Source: Akkermansiaceae bacterium
GTDB lineage: Bacteria; Verrucomicrobiota; Verrucomicrobiia; Verrucomicrobiales; Akkermansiaceae
DNA: 33,274 nucleotides
Assembly: GCA_025362955.1 (NCBI GenBank)
Contig: JANYFB010000187.1
Coordinates: 1 to 33,274, forward strand
Reading direction: 5' to 3'
Below are positions 16,319 through 25,079 of the stretch, piece after piece; position 1 is the first letter of the stretch; the number at the start of each line of letters is the position of its first letter. The notes below the pieces were generated by a model that saw only the letters and a list, made by a program, of their open reading frames with translations, did no database searches and had not been told where the DNA came from. The position numbers and the translations under genes are program-made.

Positions 16319-17968
16319 ATGCTCACCCTTTTAAAAATCCGCAATCTCGCTTTGGTCGATGAACTGGCTTGGGAACTCGGCCCCGGACTGATCAGCGTGA
16401 CCGGGGAGACCGGAGCCGGGAAATCGGTGATCGTGGGAGCGCTCAAGCTGGTGCTGGGAGAGCGGGCGGAAAAATCATTGATCCGCACGGGTGAGGAATT
16501 GTGTTCGGTCGAGGCGGTTTTCGATCTCTTGGACCCTGCGGACATCAACGCGATTCTTGAAGACGGCGGGCTGGATTCGTGTGATGATACGCAGCTGATC
16601 ATCCGCCGCGTGATCGGGCAGACGGCAAACCGGCAATTTATCAACGACTCTCCGGTGACTCTTGCGTTGTTGAAGCGGCTGGGCGAGCACCTTGTCGATT
16701 TGCACGGACCGCACGATCATCAATCGCTGCTTTCTACCGAACGCCAGCTAGCGATGCTCGATGCCTACGCCGGTGCGGAAGCCACCGTTTCTAACTACCG
16801 CGATGCCTATCGGTCTTGGCGGACCAAAGCCGCGGAGTTAGAGGAAATTCGTCACGCGGAAAATGCCAGCGAACAGGAACTCGAACTTCTCCGCTATCAG
16901 CTTCAAGAAATCGATGGAGCGAATCTAAAACCGGAGGACGAACAGGATCTTGAAGACCGGTGGCGGCGGGCCTCTAACTCAACCCGGTTGGTCGATACCG
17001 CCGCTGCCGCAGTGGCTGCGCTGAACGGTGAGGATGGCATCTTGGAACGACTCACCGAAGTCCAGAGACTCGTGCGCGACTTGGAGAAACTTGATCCATC
17101 CATCCGCGAGCGCACCGCTTCGTTAGAAAACGCCTGCCTCGAACTCCAGGATCTCGAAGGTAACCTCGCCGACTATACCGATGACCTCGATATCGACCCT
17201 GCCGAAGCCGCCGCGCTGGAACAACGCGTCAATCTGCTAGAATCCCTCAAGCGGAAATACGGACCATCCCTTTCGGATGTTCTCGCCCGCCGCGATACCG
17301 CCGCCACCCGTCTCGACACGATTGAAAACCGGGGCGAGAAATTGGAAACGCTGGAGCGCGAACTCACCGCCTGCCGGGCTTCGTTAGATGCCTTCGGTAA
17401 ATCTCTCGGAACCCTCCGTCGCAAAGTGGCTCCGAAACTGGCGAAGGAAATTTCCTGCCAACTCAAGGATCTGGGCTTCAAACAATCTTCCTTCGAGGTA
17501 CCGCTCAAACAACTAACAGACCCTGGTCCGCAGGGTCTCGAGTCCGTAGAATTCCAATTCGGCCCGAACCCCGGCGAACCCTTGCTGCCGCTCCGGCAGA
17601 TCGCCTCATCCGGGGAAATCAGCCGCGTCATGCTCGCTGTGAAGTCGGCTCTAGCGGATCAGGACGCGACTCCGCTGATGGTCTTCGATGAGATCGACGC
17701 GAACGTCGGCGGAGAAGTTGCGAAAGCGGTAGGCCGAAAAATGGCGACGCTTGGGATGCGGCATCAAGTCGTGGCGATTACCCATTTCCCGCAGGTCGCG
17801 GCGATGGCTGCACATCATTTCGTGGTGGAAAAGGAAGTCACCGCTGGTCGCACGCGCTCGCGGCTTTTCCCCGTCAGTGGGGAAACCCGAATCCAAGAAC
17901 TCGTTAGAATGTTAGGCGGTGGCGGGGAACAGGCCCGGGCCATGGCGGCATCGTTGTTGAACCCGTGA
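16319..17968 (+). CDS. recN: DNA repair protein RecN
   Basis: The product has 549 residues, the usual length. It is an SMC-like ATPase for double-strand break repair, working on DNA in the cytoplasm. Walker A is GETGAGKS at 29-36. Long heptad-like stretches at about 160-215 and 240-375 form the coiled coil. The signature SSGEISRVMLAVKSAL is near 430 and Walker B VFDEIDANVGG near 454-465, then THFPQVAA as in other RecN proteins. It is divergent from the hydrolase operon. recN is under SOS control in many bacteria, but no clear LexA box was recognised in the 114-base gap. Its TGA overlaps the GTG start of the next gene. Confidence 0.95.
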   Translation: MLTLLKIRNLALVDELAWELGPGLISVTGETGAGKSVIVGALKLVLGERAEKSLIRTGEELCSVEAVFDLLDPADINAILEDGGLDSCDDTQLIIRRVIGQTANRQFINDSPVTLALLKRLGEHLVDLHGPHDHQSLLSTERQLAMLDAYAGAEATVSNYRDAYRSWRTKAAELEEIRHAENASEQELELLRYQLQEIDGANLKPEDEQDLEDRWRRASNSTRLVDTAAAAVAALNGEDGILERLTEVQRLVRDLEKLDPSIRERTASLENACLELQDLEGNLADYTDDLDIDPAEAAALEQRVNLLESLKRKYGPSLSDVLARRDTAATRLDTIENRGEKLETLERELTACRASLDAFGKSLGTLRRKVAPKLAKEISCQLKDLGFKQSSFEVPLKQLTDPGPQGLESVEFQFGPNPGEPLLPLRQIASSGEISRVMLAVKSALADQDATPLMVFDEIDANVGGEVAKAVGRKMATLGMRHQVVAITHFPQVAAMAAHHFVVEKEVTAGRTRSRLFPVSGETRIQELVRMLGGGGEQARAMAASLLNP

Positions 17969-18513
17969 AACCCATTTTCAAAGCAGTGCCCGAACCCGTT
18001 GAGTCCCCGTCCAAGGAACTCGCCGACGCGCTCGGCTTGCCATCGCGCGGCACGGGCACGCCACGACTGCTGATTGGTCGGCGGGAATGGATCGCGCTGC
18101 CTGAACTCGGCGTTTCTCCGTTGAATGCGAAAACTGATAGTGGCGCGCATAGCTCCAGCATCCACGCGGAAAACGTCGTGCTCTCGGCTGACGAAAAAAC
18201 CGTCCGCTTCACCACCACAAACCATTACAATGAAACGACGTCCTGCAATTCCGCCGTCGCGAGGATCGCGCTCGTCAAGAGTTCGTCAGGAGTCGCTCGA
18301 AAGCGGATTTTCATCGAAACCACCGGCGTTCTGGCAGGCGGATTCAGTTGGAAAATCCTGATCAGTCTCGCTAACCGCTCGGAAATGCTGTGTCCCATGC
18401 TGCTTGGACGGCGTGCGCTATCTGGCTACTTTCTCATCGATACCCAAGGAGCCCATCTTCTCGGGCCGAGACGTCAGTTAGATTCATTTAGACCAAGCGC
18501 AAATCAAAGTTGA
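17965..18513 (+). CDS. putative ATP-dependent zinc protease family protein (PF05618)
   Basis: The product has 182 residues. The core begins at LLIGRREWIALPELGVSPLNAKTDSGAHSSS (about 35-65; the key stretch is AKTDSGAHSSSIHA) and ends at LLGRRALSGYFLIDTQG, matching the PF05618 family. Members are retropepsin-like, with the Asp of AKTDSGA as the likely active residue, and are often found beside RimK-type ligases. No RimK gene is seen here. The N-terminal 35 residues are Pro-rich and atypical. The GTG start overlaps the recN TGA by four bases, so translation is probably coupled. The 3' end overlaps the convergent RES toxin gene by 26 bases. Confidence 0.8.
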   Translation: MKPIFKAVPEPVESPSKELADALGLPSRGTGTPRLLIGRREWIALPELGVSPLNAKTDSGAHSSSIHAENVVLSADEKTVRFTTTNHYNETTSCNSAVARIALVKSSSGVARKRIFIETTGVLAGGFSWKILISLANRSEMLCPMLLGRRALSGYFLIDTQGAHLLGPRRQLDSFRPSANQS

Positions 18514-18946
18514 ACGGCCTGGGCTTTCCGGGTTTCAAGTCTCGTAAATGCGGGTTTCGAGGATTCAATAATAGGGTATTTTCCTCGGGAATCACCACAC
18601 TTGGTAACAGCAAAGTGAGATTTTGATAGTCCCGAAGCCAGCGGGTTCCGAATGCTTGTGCCTGCTGCGAAGAGGGTCTCAATCGCCAGTTGCTAGGGAG
18701 CTTGGAGCGGGGGATTTTGTCGATCAATGCATCGGGCACTTCCAGTTCAATCACAATCCAATTCAACCGCAGCGCCTCGCGTGGGGCGTGGACCAGAATT
18801 TCAAGCGCGGCGAGCGCCCGTGATTCTGCTAGATAAACCGCCGGGACGCCAGGAGAATTCCAGCGGCCACCATACAGGCGGGCACCTTCACCATCGAGCG
18901 CAGAATCCGCCCAATTTTCCTGAACGATGCGGTAAAACAAGGGCAT
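18488..18946 (-). CDS. RES-domain toxin (NAD+ phosphorylase family)
   Basis: The product has 152 residues from the ATG at 18946, two bases after the antitoxin stop. The RES features are in order: an early Arg (YRIV), GARLYGGRWNSPGVPAVYLAES with the conserved Arg, Tyr and Glu (ALEILVHAP), and a C-terminal LLNPRNP. RES toxins such as MbcT degrade NAD+ by phosphorolysis and stop growth unless bound by their Xre-like antitoxin. The 3' end overlaps the convergent zinc-protease-like gene by 26 bases, an unusual arrangement that suggests insertion against the recN operon. The catalytic set looks complete, so the toxin is probably active. Confidence 0.9.
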   Translation of the reverse strand: MPLFYRIVQENWADSALDGEGARLYGGRWNSPGVPAVYLAESRALAALEILVHAPREALRLNWIVIELEVPDALIDKIPRSKLPSNWRLRPSSQQAQAFGTRWLRDYQNLTLLLPSVVIPEENTLLLNPRNPHLRDLKPGKPRPFNFDLRLV

Positions 18947-18948
18947 GG

Positions 18949-19383
18949 TTATGAAAAAACGCCATGTTCCAACCGCCCTAACAATGCGTCCACCTCGCGG
19001 GCACCAATCTCGGTGTCCGCATAGTCCAACGGACATTCCCCATGAAAGGCGATTGCCGGGGCTACCAACCATGACCGGGCGCCTTCGAGGCCACCGAGGG
19101 CCGCAGTCGCATGGGCCATGAGCCGGGCATAGCGGACCAAGCGGTCTGACTCAGTCCGATCCAGTGTCCCAAGCTTTTTCCGGCGATGCAGCGTGGCACG
19201 GGACATTCCCAGCCAAGCTCCCATGCGTTCCTCGGTCACTCCCAACATCTCCTGCATGGTGTGAAACTCAGCAAAGGGTAGTCCGTCACGGACCTTCTCA
19301 ATCATATAGGCAGCTTCCGGCTCCCTCAGCACCGATGATTCCGGTGGAACGTGATCCCAATAGCTGACGGCTTTGCGCTTCAT
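18949..19383 (-). CDS. Xre/MbcA/ParS-type antitoxin
   Basis: The product has 144 residues from the ATG at 19383. The middle holds a Cro-like helix-turn-helix (about 45-75: MQEMLGVTEERMGAWLGMSRATLHRRK) and the C-terminus the DUF2384 toxin-binding domain (ATAALGGLEGARSWLVAPAIAF...DYADTEIGAREVDALLGRLEHG). The family neutralises RES toxins and represses its own promoter. Its gene comes directly before the toxin with a two-base gap. A further ATG at 19392 overlaps the likely -10 box, so the start three codons later is preferred. From that promoter the mRNA would begin almost at the ATG, making it nearly leaderless. Confidence 0.9.
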   Translation of the reverse strand: MKRKAVSYWDHVPPESSVLREPEAAYMIEKVRDGLPFAEFHTMQEMLGVTEERMGAWLGMSRATLHRRKKLGTLDRTESDRLVRYARLMAHATAALGGLEGARSWLVAPAIAFHGECPLDYADTEIGAREVDALLGRLEHGVFS

Positions 19384-19390
19384 GTGAAAC

Positions 19391-19419
19391 ATTAGAAAGC
19401 ATTTTTTGGTTCATCGCAA
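19391..19419 (-). promoter_or_regulatory. promoter of the toxin-antitoxin pair
   Basis: On the minus strand TTGCGA (19419-19414) and TCTAAT (19396-19391) are separated by 17 bases. They match the sigma-70 boxes at four of six and five of six positions. Transcription would start about one to three bases before the ATG at 19383. Confidence 0.5.
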
Positions 19420-19420
19420 G

Positions 19421-19452
19421 AAAAAAATGCCAGCCGTTTGCACGACTGGCAT
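19421..19452 (-). terminator. Rho-independent terminator after ahcY
   Basis: On the minus strand ATGCCAG (19452-19446) and CTGGCAT (19433-19427) form a seven-base stem, and a T-run continues to 19421. It lies 18 bases after the ahcY stop. Confidence 0.8.
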
Positions 19453-19470
19453 TTTAAAATCGAGGGCCAA

Positions 19471-20883
19471 TCAATAGCGATAGTGATCCGCCTTGAACGG
19501 GCCTTCTGTCGATACACCGATGTAGTCCGCTTGAGCCTCCGTCAGTTTGGTGAGCTTGGCACCGATCTTCGCAAGGTGGAGACGAGCAACTTCTTCATCG
19601 AGGTGCTTGGGCAACACCGTGACCTGACCAGCCTTGTAAACGTCTTTATTTTTCCAAAGATCGATTTGGGCGAGCGTTTGGTTGGTGAAGGAATTGGACA
19701 TCACGAAACTCGGGTGACCCGTGCCGCAGCCAAGGTTCACGAGGCGACCTTCCGCTAACATGTAAAGGCTGTTACCGGCCGGGAAGGTGTATTTATCTAC
19801 CTGAGGTTTAATGTTAGTTTTCACCACACCGGAAGCGTTATTGAGCTTGTCGATCTGGATCTCATTATCGAAGTGGCCGATGTTGCACACGATTGCCTGG
19901 TCCTTCATTTTCTCCATGTGCTCGAGGCGGATGATGTCCTTGTTGCCGGTGGTAGTGACGTAAATATCGCCCCAGCCGAGGGTGTCTTCGAGAGGGAGAA
20001 CCCGGAAGCCCTCCATCGCTGCTTGAAGCGCGCAAATCGGGTCGATTTCAGTGACAACAACCTGAGCACCCGCGCCACGGAGGGCTTGGGCACAGCCTTT
20101 TCCGACATCGCCGTAGCCACAGACCACTCCGACCTTGCCGGAGATCATGACGTCGGTAGCACGCTTGATTCCATCTAACAACGACTCACGGCAGCCGTAG
20201 AGGTTGTCGAATTTCGATTTGGTAACCGAGTCATTCACATTGATTGCGGGGATCAGGAGCGTGCCGGCCTTGGCCATTTGATAGAGGCGATGCACGCCCG
20301 TGGTGGTTTCCTCGGAAACTCCCTTCCACTCCTTGACGATCTCGTGGAAAATGCCGGGCTGCTTGACCTTGATGTCTTTGAGCAGGTCTTTGATGACGCT
20401 TTCCTCATGGCTTTCGGACTCGGAGTTGATCCAGTCCGAGCCATTTTCCATTTCATAGCCCTTGTGGATGAGGAGTGTCGCGTCGCCACCGTCATCGACG
20501 ATGAGCTGGGGGCCGAGGCCCTCTGGATTTACGAGAGCCTTCCAAGTGCACCACCAATATTCTTCGAGCGATTCGCCTTTCCAAGCAAACACCGGGATTT
20601 CGCAGGCGGCGATGGCAGCAGCCGCATGGTCCTGAGTGGAGAAAATATTGCAGGAAACCCAGCGCACCTCGGCACCGAGATCGACAAGCGTTTCAATCAG
20701 AACCGCCGTCTGGATCGTCATGTGGAGTGAACCCATGACGCGGACGCCTTGCAGCGGTTTTTCCTTGCCATATTTCTCACGGGTGGACATCAAGCCGGGC
20801 ATTTCGTGCTCGGCGATTTCAATTTCCTTGCGTCCGAAATCGGCGAGGCCCAGGTCTCTTACTTTATAGTCTGTGAAGCTCAT
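19471..20883 (-). CDS. ahcY: adenosylhomocysteinase
   Basis: The product has 470 residues, matching the long bacterial form with an insert. It splits S-adenosylhomocysteine into adenosine and homocysteine, removing the inhibitory product of methylation. Seen features: the N-terminal [31 protein letters not shown], the NAD-binding [20 protein letters not shown] near residue 250, [10 protein letters not shown], and the C-terminal DHYRY that closes the active site. It follows metK by 26 bases on the same strand and ends at a strong terminator, so the two form a methyl-cycle operon. No Shine-Dalgarno sequence is seen in the A/T-rich gap. Confidence 0.97.
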   Translation of the reverse strand: MSFTDYKVRDLGLADFGRKEIEIAEHEMPGLMSTREKYGKEKPLQGVRVMGSLHMTIQTAVLIETLVDLGAEVRWVSCNIFSTQDHAAAAIAACEIPVFAWKGESLEEYWWCTWKALVNPEGLGPQLIVDDGGDATLLIHKGYEMENGSDWINSESESHEESVIKDLLKDIKVKQPGIFHEIVKEWKGVSEETTTGVHRLYQMAKAGTLLIPAINVNDSVTKSKFDNLYGCRESLLDGIKRATDVMISGKVGVVCGYGDVGKGCAQALRGAGAQVVVTEIDPICALQAAMEGFRVLPLEDTLGWGDIYVTTTGNKDIIRLEHMEKMKDQAIVCNIGHFDNEIQIDKLNNASGVVKTNIKPQVDKYTFPAGNSLYMLAEGRLVNLGCGTGHPSFVMSNSFTNQTLAQIDLWKNKDVYKAGQVTVLPKHLDEEVARLHLAKIGAKLTKLTEAQADYIGVSTEGPFKADHYRY

Positions 20884-20909
20884 ATTAATATTTAGTTAGA
20901 ATTATCCAA

Positions 20910-22109
20910 TCATCCGATAGCTTTTTTTAGTGCTGCCGCCTTGTCGGTGGACTCCCAGGTTAGATCGGCATCGTCTTTTCCGAAGTGGCCGTAGTTGGTG
21001 GACTTGGAATAGATGGGGCGGAGGAGGTTGAGTTGTTTGACGATGTCGGCGGGTTTGAAGGAGAACGTCTTTTTCACTGCCGCGAGAATCTTCTCATCGC
21101 TAACGGAGCCAGTATTGAAGGTGTCGATGTGGATTGAAAGCGGCTGCGGATGGCCGATGGCATAGGCAAACTGAATCTCACAACGCCTTGCTAAGCCTGC
21201 CGCAACAACGTTTTTCGCGACCCAGCGGCCCATGTAGGCGGCAGAGCGGTCAACCTTCGATGGATCTTTGCCGGAAAATGCACCGCCACCGTGACGGCCC
21301 ATGCCGCCGTAGCTATCAACAATAATTTTGCGACCTGTAAGGCCGGTATCACCCTGCGGGCCACCAACGACGAAACTTCCGGTGGGATTGATGTGGTACT
21401 CGGTGTCCTTCGTGAGCATGTTTTTCGGAAGAACCTTTTTGATCACTTGCTCGATGCAGAATTTCTCGATCTCCGCGTGGCTGGCACCTTCGGCATGTTG
21501 GGTGGAGATCACAACATTTACAATCCGTGTCGGCTTGTCATCGACATACTCGACAGCCACTTGCGACTTCGCGTCGGGGCGTAACCATTTGGCAAGCTTG
21601 CCAGCTTTGCGGATGCGGGTGAGCTCACGTCCGAGGCGATGAGCGAACATGATAGGTGCAGGCATCAGTTCGGGAGTTTCATCGCAAGCGTAGCCGAACA
21701 TAATGCCTTGGTCTCCGGCACCTTGTTCCTTATGCTTCTTGCCCTCTGCGGCGCCTGCGTCCACGCCTTGAGCGATGTCCGGTGATTGAGGGGTGAGATA
21801 GTTATTGATAAAGATCTTGTCGGCGTGAAACACATCGTCGTCGTTTGTGTAACCAATGCCACGGATGGCTTCGCGGATGACTTTCTCGATATTGATCACT
21901 GTCCCGATGGGCGTTTGCTTTCCAATCTTCGGAATACTGATTTCGCCACCGACGACGACGATATTACTCTTCACGAAGGTCTCGCAAGCAACCCGACTCT
22001 TCGGGTCGATGGTGAGGCAAGCGTCGAGAATGGCGTCTGAAATCGTGTCAGCGACTTTGTCTGGGTGGCCTTCGCCAACCGATTCTGAGGAGAAAATGAA
22101 GGTGCTCAT
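20910..22109 (-). CDS. metK: S-adenosylmethionine synthetase
   Basis: The product has 399 residues, slightly longer than the usual 380-395. It makes S-adenosylmethionine from methionine and ATP. Motifs: GEGHPDKV at 12-19, the signature [16 protein letters not shown] at 130-145, and the P-loop-like [19 protein letters not shown] near 270-290. It is the first gene of the metK-ahcY operon. The 57-base gap to the divergent ArsR-methyltransferase gene holds an inverted repeat and is the likely control point. No SAM riboswitch is apparent, because the leader is too short. Confidence 0.97.
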   Translation of the reverse strand: MSTFIFSSESVGEGHPDKVADTISDAILDACLTIDPKSRVACETFVKSNIVVVGGEISIPKIGKQTPIGTVINIEKVIREAIRGIGYTNDDDVFHADKIFINNYLTPQSPDIAQGVDAGAAEGKKHKEQGAGDQGIMFGYACDETPELMPAPIMFAHRLGRELTRIRKAGKLAKWLRPDAKSQVAVEYVDDKPTRIVNVVISTQHAEGASHAEIEKFCIEQVIKKVLPKNMLTKDTEYHINPTGSFVVGGPQGDTGLTGRKIIVDSYGGMGRHGGGAFSGKDPSKVDRSAAYMGRWVAKNVVAAGLARRCEIQFAYAIGHPQPLSIHIDTFNTGSVSDEKILAAVKKTFSFKPADIVKQLNLLRPIYSKSTNYGHFGKDDADLTWESTDKAAALKKAIG

Positions 22110-22148
22110 GTGGTTTTAATTTTTTCGTATCGTCAAATCGTGATGCGT

Positions 22149-22161
22149 TGATGTATCATCA
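22149..22161. promoter_or_regulatory. candidate operator between metK and ArsR-methyltransferase
   Basis: TGATG and CATCA flank a TAT spacer, forming an inverted repeat of the size ArsR-type dimers bind. A further TGATG lies at 22141-22145. The repeat ends five bases before the regulator's ATG and lies about 40 bases upstream of metK, so a bound repressor could control both directions. Confidence 0.4.
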
Positions 22162-22166
22162 TTCAC

Positions 22167-23087
22167 ATGGCGTCAATGCTGAAATCACTGAAGCTTCTTT
22201 CCGATCCCACTCGGCTGCGAATTTTGATGTTGGTCGAGAATGAAGGGCTCTCCGTGGCGGAGTTGCAGGAGGTCTTGGGAATGGGCCAAAGCCGGATTTC
22301 TACCCAGCTTTCCCAACTCAAAATGGAGGGACTCGTGAGCGACGAGCGCAGCGGGAAAAACAACATTTACACCTGCACCGCCGATCCTGAACTGATGGAT
22401 GTCGCAAGGCTCGCCGCAGCCGAAGTGCCGGAAACCGCAGTTGACGAAGGGGCGCTCCGGCACTTGTTGCGGAAACGCAAGGACAGCTCGCGCGCCTATT
22501 TCGACGAACTCGCGGGCCGCTTCGGTAAAGACTACGTCCCCGGTCGGTCGTGGAAGGCTCTGGCCGAAGCCCTCATCAAAGTCCTTAACTATCAGATCGT
22601 CGCCGATCTAGGAGCGGGTGAAGGAACCCTCGCCCAACTGCTTGCCCAGCGTGCGGAAAAGGTGATCGCTATCGATCTCTCGCCAAAGATGGTTGAGTTC
22701 GGCCAAAACCTCGCCACGCAGAACGGTCTTGCCAATTTGGAATACCGCATCGGTGACATTGAGGAACCTCCGATAGAAAACGCCAGCCTCGATCTGGCCG
22801 TCCTGAGCCAGGCGCTCCACCACGCCGAGCATCCGCAACGGGCGCTCGATGCCGCATTCCGCATTCTCAAACCCGGTGGCCGTCTGATCGTCCTAGACCT
22901 CCTGCAACACCACTTCGAGGAAGCCCGCGAACTTTACGCCGACCGTTGGTTAGGCTTTTCCGAAAGCGACCTCGCCGCGATGTTAGGAAAATCCGGGTTC
23001 ACCTGCATCGAAACCATCGTGGCGGATCGGGAGACCGCCGCGCCGAAGTTCCAGACCCTTCTCGGCATCGGAGTCCGCCCCTTCTGA
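22167..23087 (+). CDS. ArsR-type regulator fused to SAM-dependent methyltransferase
   Basis: The product has 306 residues. Residues 1-80 form an ArsR-type winged helix (LKLLSDPTRLRILMLVENEGLSVAEL, with recognition helix QSRISTQLSQLK). Residues about 115-306 form a class I methyltransferase with the SAM-binding motif VADLGAGEGT at 145-154, VIAIDLSP after it, and FRILKPGGRLIVLDLL. Such fusions are often found beside metK and ahcY. The ArsR-family repressor SahR is known to control methyl-cycle genes by sensing S-adenosylhomocysteine. By inference this protein senses SAM or SAH through its methyltransferase domain and represses the divergent metK-ahcY operon. Alternatively it is an active methyltransferase that also regulates itself. 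No Shine-Dalgarno sequence is seen. Confidence 0.87.
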   Translation: MASMLKSLKLLSDPTRLRILMLVENEGLSVAELQEVLGMGQSRISTQLSQLKMEGLVSDERSGKNNIYTCTADPELMDVARLAAAEVPETAVDEGALRHLLRKRKDSSRAYFDELAGRFGKDYVPGRSWKALAEALIKVLNYQIVADLGAGEGTLAQLLAQRAEKVIAIDLSPKMVEFGQNLATQNGLANLEYRIGDIEEPPIENASLDLAVLSQALHHAEHPQRALDAAFRILKPGGRLIVLDLLQHHFEEARELYADRWLGFSESDLAAMLGKSGFTCIETIVADRETAAPKFQTLLGIGVRPF

Positions 23088-23123
23088 GTTGCCGGAGGTC
23101 TTGCCAAGCCATGCCTCCCGTGC

Positions 23124-23130
23124 GAAGGGA
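23124..23130 (+). promoter_or_regulatory. Shine-Dalgarno for the NAGPA-domain lipoprotein
   Basis: GAAGGGA lies four bases before the ATG at 23135. It supports that start over the longer frame beginning at 22946, which would overlap the methyltransferase gene. Confidence 0.6.
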
Positions 23131-23134
23131 ACCC

Positions 23135-23968
23135 ATGCGATTTACGATTTGCGCGTTGCTTGCGATTTCCATTACGAGCTGTTTCCCTGCCCGGCCTCTG
23201 GAAAAAACCACCACGACTCCGCCGGCGCGCATCCAGAAAATTTCCCCTGCCGTTTCCACTCCGCCTCCCCCGCCCTCGTCACCCGCGAATCCGCCTCGGA
23301 TGACCGTCCGAGAAATCTCGGGAATCACGTTCGAGGGAGTTGCTTTCGATTCCCGGAACCACCATCTCGTCGTCGCAGACCAGCCTAACGGCCCCGGCAC
23401 CCTCTACCCGGATTCCGCCACCGCGGCAAGGGTTCTGGGAGGGACCGCCGCCGTGAATGCAGGCTTTTTCACCCCTGAAGGCGCACCGCTTGGACTGGTT
23501 GTCTCCGCAGGAAAAATCTCGGGGACTTGGAACACTACCTCGTCGTTAGGTAGCGGAGTCTGGTATGAGAACACATCCAGTAGCATGGCCATCACCCGCA
23601 GGGAAAAACTCGGCCGCGCCTCTGGCTCCACCATGCGCGAACTCATCCAAGCCGGTCCGCTGCTAGTCGAAAACGGTCGTCCAATTTCTGCTCTCGAAGC
23701 CACCAAATCCAGTGCCCGCACTCTTATCTTATGGGATGGGGGCACCCGATGGTGGGTGGGCCATGGCTCTTCATGCACCTTGGCGGAACTTGGCCAAGTG
23801 CTCGTCGCCAGCCAACCCGCCGATTGGTCGGTTCATCACGCGCTCAATCTCGATGGCGGGAGATCGGCGGATCTTTGGATTTCAGATAAAATTCCCGGTG
23901 GCCCGCTGCTCAGGCGTCCGCCATGGAATCGTCCGGTTAGGAATTTCCTCGTGCTTGTGCCGCGGTAA
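23135..23968 (+). CDS. NAGPA-domain (phosphodiester glycosidase family) lipoprotein
   Basis: The product has 277 residues. A lipoprotein signal MRFTICALLAISITSC is followed by a Pro/Thr-rich linker and a PF09992 domain from about residue 70. Family features seen are AAVNAGFFTPEGAPLGLVVSAGK, the AGPLLVENGRP segment, and HALNLDGGRSADLWI near 235-250. The family includes the enzyme that uncovers mannose-6-phosphate and bacterial relatives acting on glycosyl phosphodiesters or wall polymers. The substrate here is unknown. The protein is likely anchored in the envelope. The gene follows the methyltransferase gene by 47 bases, probably by chance. Confidence 0.85.
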   Translation: MRFTICALLAISITSCFPARPLEKTTTTPPARIQKISPAVSTPPPPPSSPANPPRMTVREISGITFEGVAFDSRNHHLVVADQPNGPGTLYPDSATAARVLGGTAAVNAGFFTPEGAPLGLVVSAGKISGTWNTTSSLGSGVWYENTSSSMAITRREKLGRASGSTMRELIQAGPLLVENGRPISALEATKSSARTLILWDGGTRWWVGHGSSCTLAELGQVLVASQPADWSVHHALNLDGGRSADLWISDKIPGGPLLRRPPWNRPVRNFLVLVPR

Positions 23969-24048
23969 TAAAAATCTGACTATTGAAAACACTGCAACTC
24001 CTGTGGTTGAGCTTGGCAAGCCGCATGTAAGCCGCCAATTTTCCCGCC

Positions 24049-25059
24049 ATGTTTGATTCAGCGCGTTACGATGGCCGCATGCCTTACCGGCGTTGCGGCG
24101 ATTCCGGGCTTTTACTTCCGGCCATTTCCCTAGGGTTTTGGCACAATTTTGGTCACGTCGATGATTTTCAAGAAGCGCGCAGGATCATGCGCCGTGCATT
24201 TGACCGGGGGATCACCCATTTCGATCTCGCAAATAACTACGGCCCGCCGCCAGGCACTGCGGAGGAAAATGTCGGGCGCATCTTAATCGAGGATTTTGCG
24301 TGCCATCGTGACGAACTCATTATCACGACCAAAGCCGGCCACGACATGTGGGGCGGCCCCTACGGCCAAGCAGGATCGCGCAAACATCTGCTCGCGTCGC
24401 TCGATCAATCGCTCAAGCGTCTCCGGCAGAATTACGTCGATATTTTCTACTCCCACTGCCCGGACCCGGACACGCGGTTAGAGGAAACGATGTCAGCTCT
24501 GGTAACTGCGGTGGACAGCGGCAAAGCGCTCTACGCGGGCCTCTCGAAATACCCCCTCAAGCGGCTCAAAAAGGCCGTTAAAATCCTCAAAGACTCGGGA
24601 ATCCGCTGCTTGGTCTATCAGCCGCCGTACTCGATCCTCAACCGCTGGCCGGAAGCGGAAGGCATCCTCGATTATTTGCTGGAGGAAGTAATCGGCTGCG
24701 TGGTGTTCAGCCCTCTCGCCCAAGGGATGCTTACACCGAAATACGTGGACGGCATCCCGGAAGGTTCTCGCGCCGCGCGAGCGGAGGGATTTCTCAAGGT
24801 CGAACAAGTTACCGCGCAACATGAAAAAATCCGCGCCCTCGGCGATCTCGCCGCAGCCCACGGGATGGCACTCAACCATCTTGCGATCCAGTGGACTCTT
24901 CGCTCCCCCGCCGTCACCTCATCGATCATCGGCGCACGAACGGTCGCACAACTGGACGATACGTTAGACGCGCTCCAATCGCCGATGCCAGATGACGCAC
25001 TGCTGGCGGCCATCGACGCGATCGCTCCGTGCGAGCGGAAAAAACATGCGGAAAACTAA
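24049..25059 (+). CDS. aldo/keto reductase, YghZ-like
   Basis: The product has 336 residues. An NAD(P)H-dependent (alpha/beta)8 oxidoreductase with the catalytic tetrad visible: Asp59 (THFDLANNYG), Tyr64, Lys95 (TTKAG) and His136 (YSHCPDP). The C-terminal SSIIGARTVAQL binds the nucleotide phosphate. NNYGPPPGTAEENVG and GHDMWGGPYG resemble YghZ, an L-glyceraldehyde-3-phosphate reductase, and voltage-gated potassium channel beta subunits. The substrate is therefore probably a small aldehyde such as methylglyoxal or L-glyceraldehyde 3-phosphate. It is cytoplasmic. The ATG at 24079 is a possible later start. Confidence 0.92.
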   Translation: MFDSARYDGRMPYRRCGDSGLLLPAISLGFWHNFGHVDDFQEARRIMRRAFDRGITHFDLANNYGPPPGTAEENVGRILIEDFACHRDELIITTKAGHDMWGGPYGQAGSRKHLLASLDQSLKRLRQNYVDIFYSHCPDPDTRLEETMSALVTAVDSGKALYAGLSKYPLKRLKKAVKILKDSGIRCLVYQPPYSILNRWPEAEGILDYLLEEVIGCVVFSPLAQGMLTPKYVDGIPEGSRAARAEGFLKVEQVTAQHEKIRALGDLAAAHGMALNHLAIQWTLRSPAVTSSIIGARTVAQLDDTLDALQSPMPDDALLAAIDAIAPCERKKHAEN

Positions 25060-25079
25060 TTCACTGCTTTATTTCTCCC

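Noticed and set aside
22110..22166. SAM riboswitch upstream of metK
   Set aside because: The gap is only 57 bases and shows no multi-helix riboswitch pattern; a protein operator is more likely.
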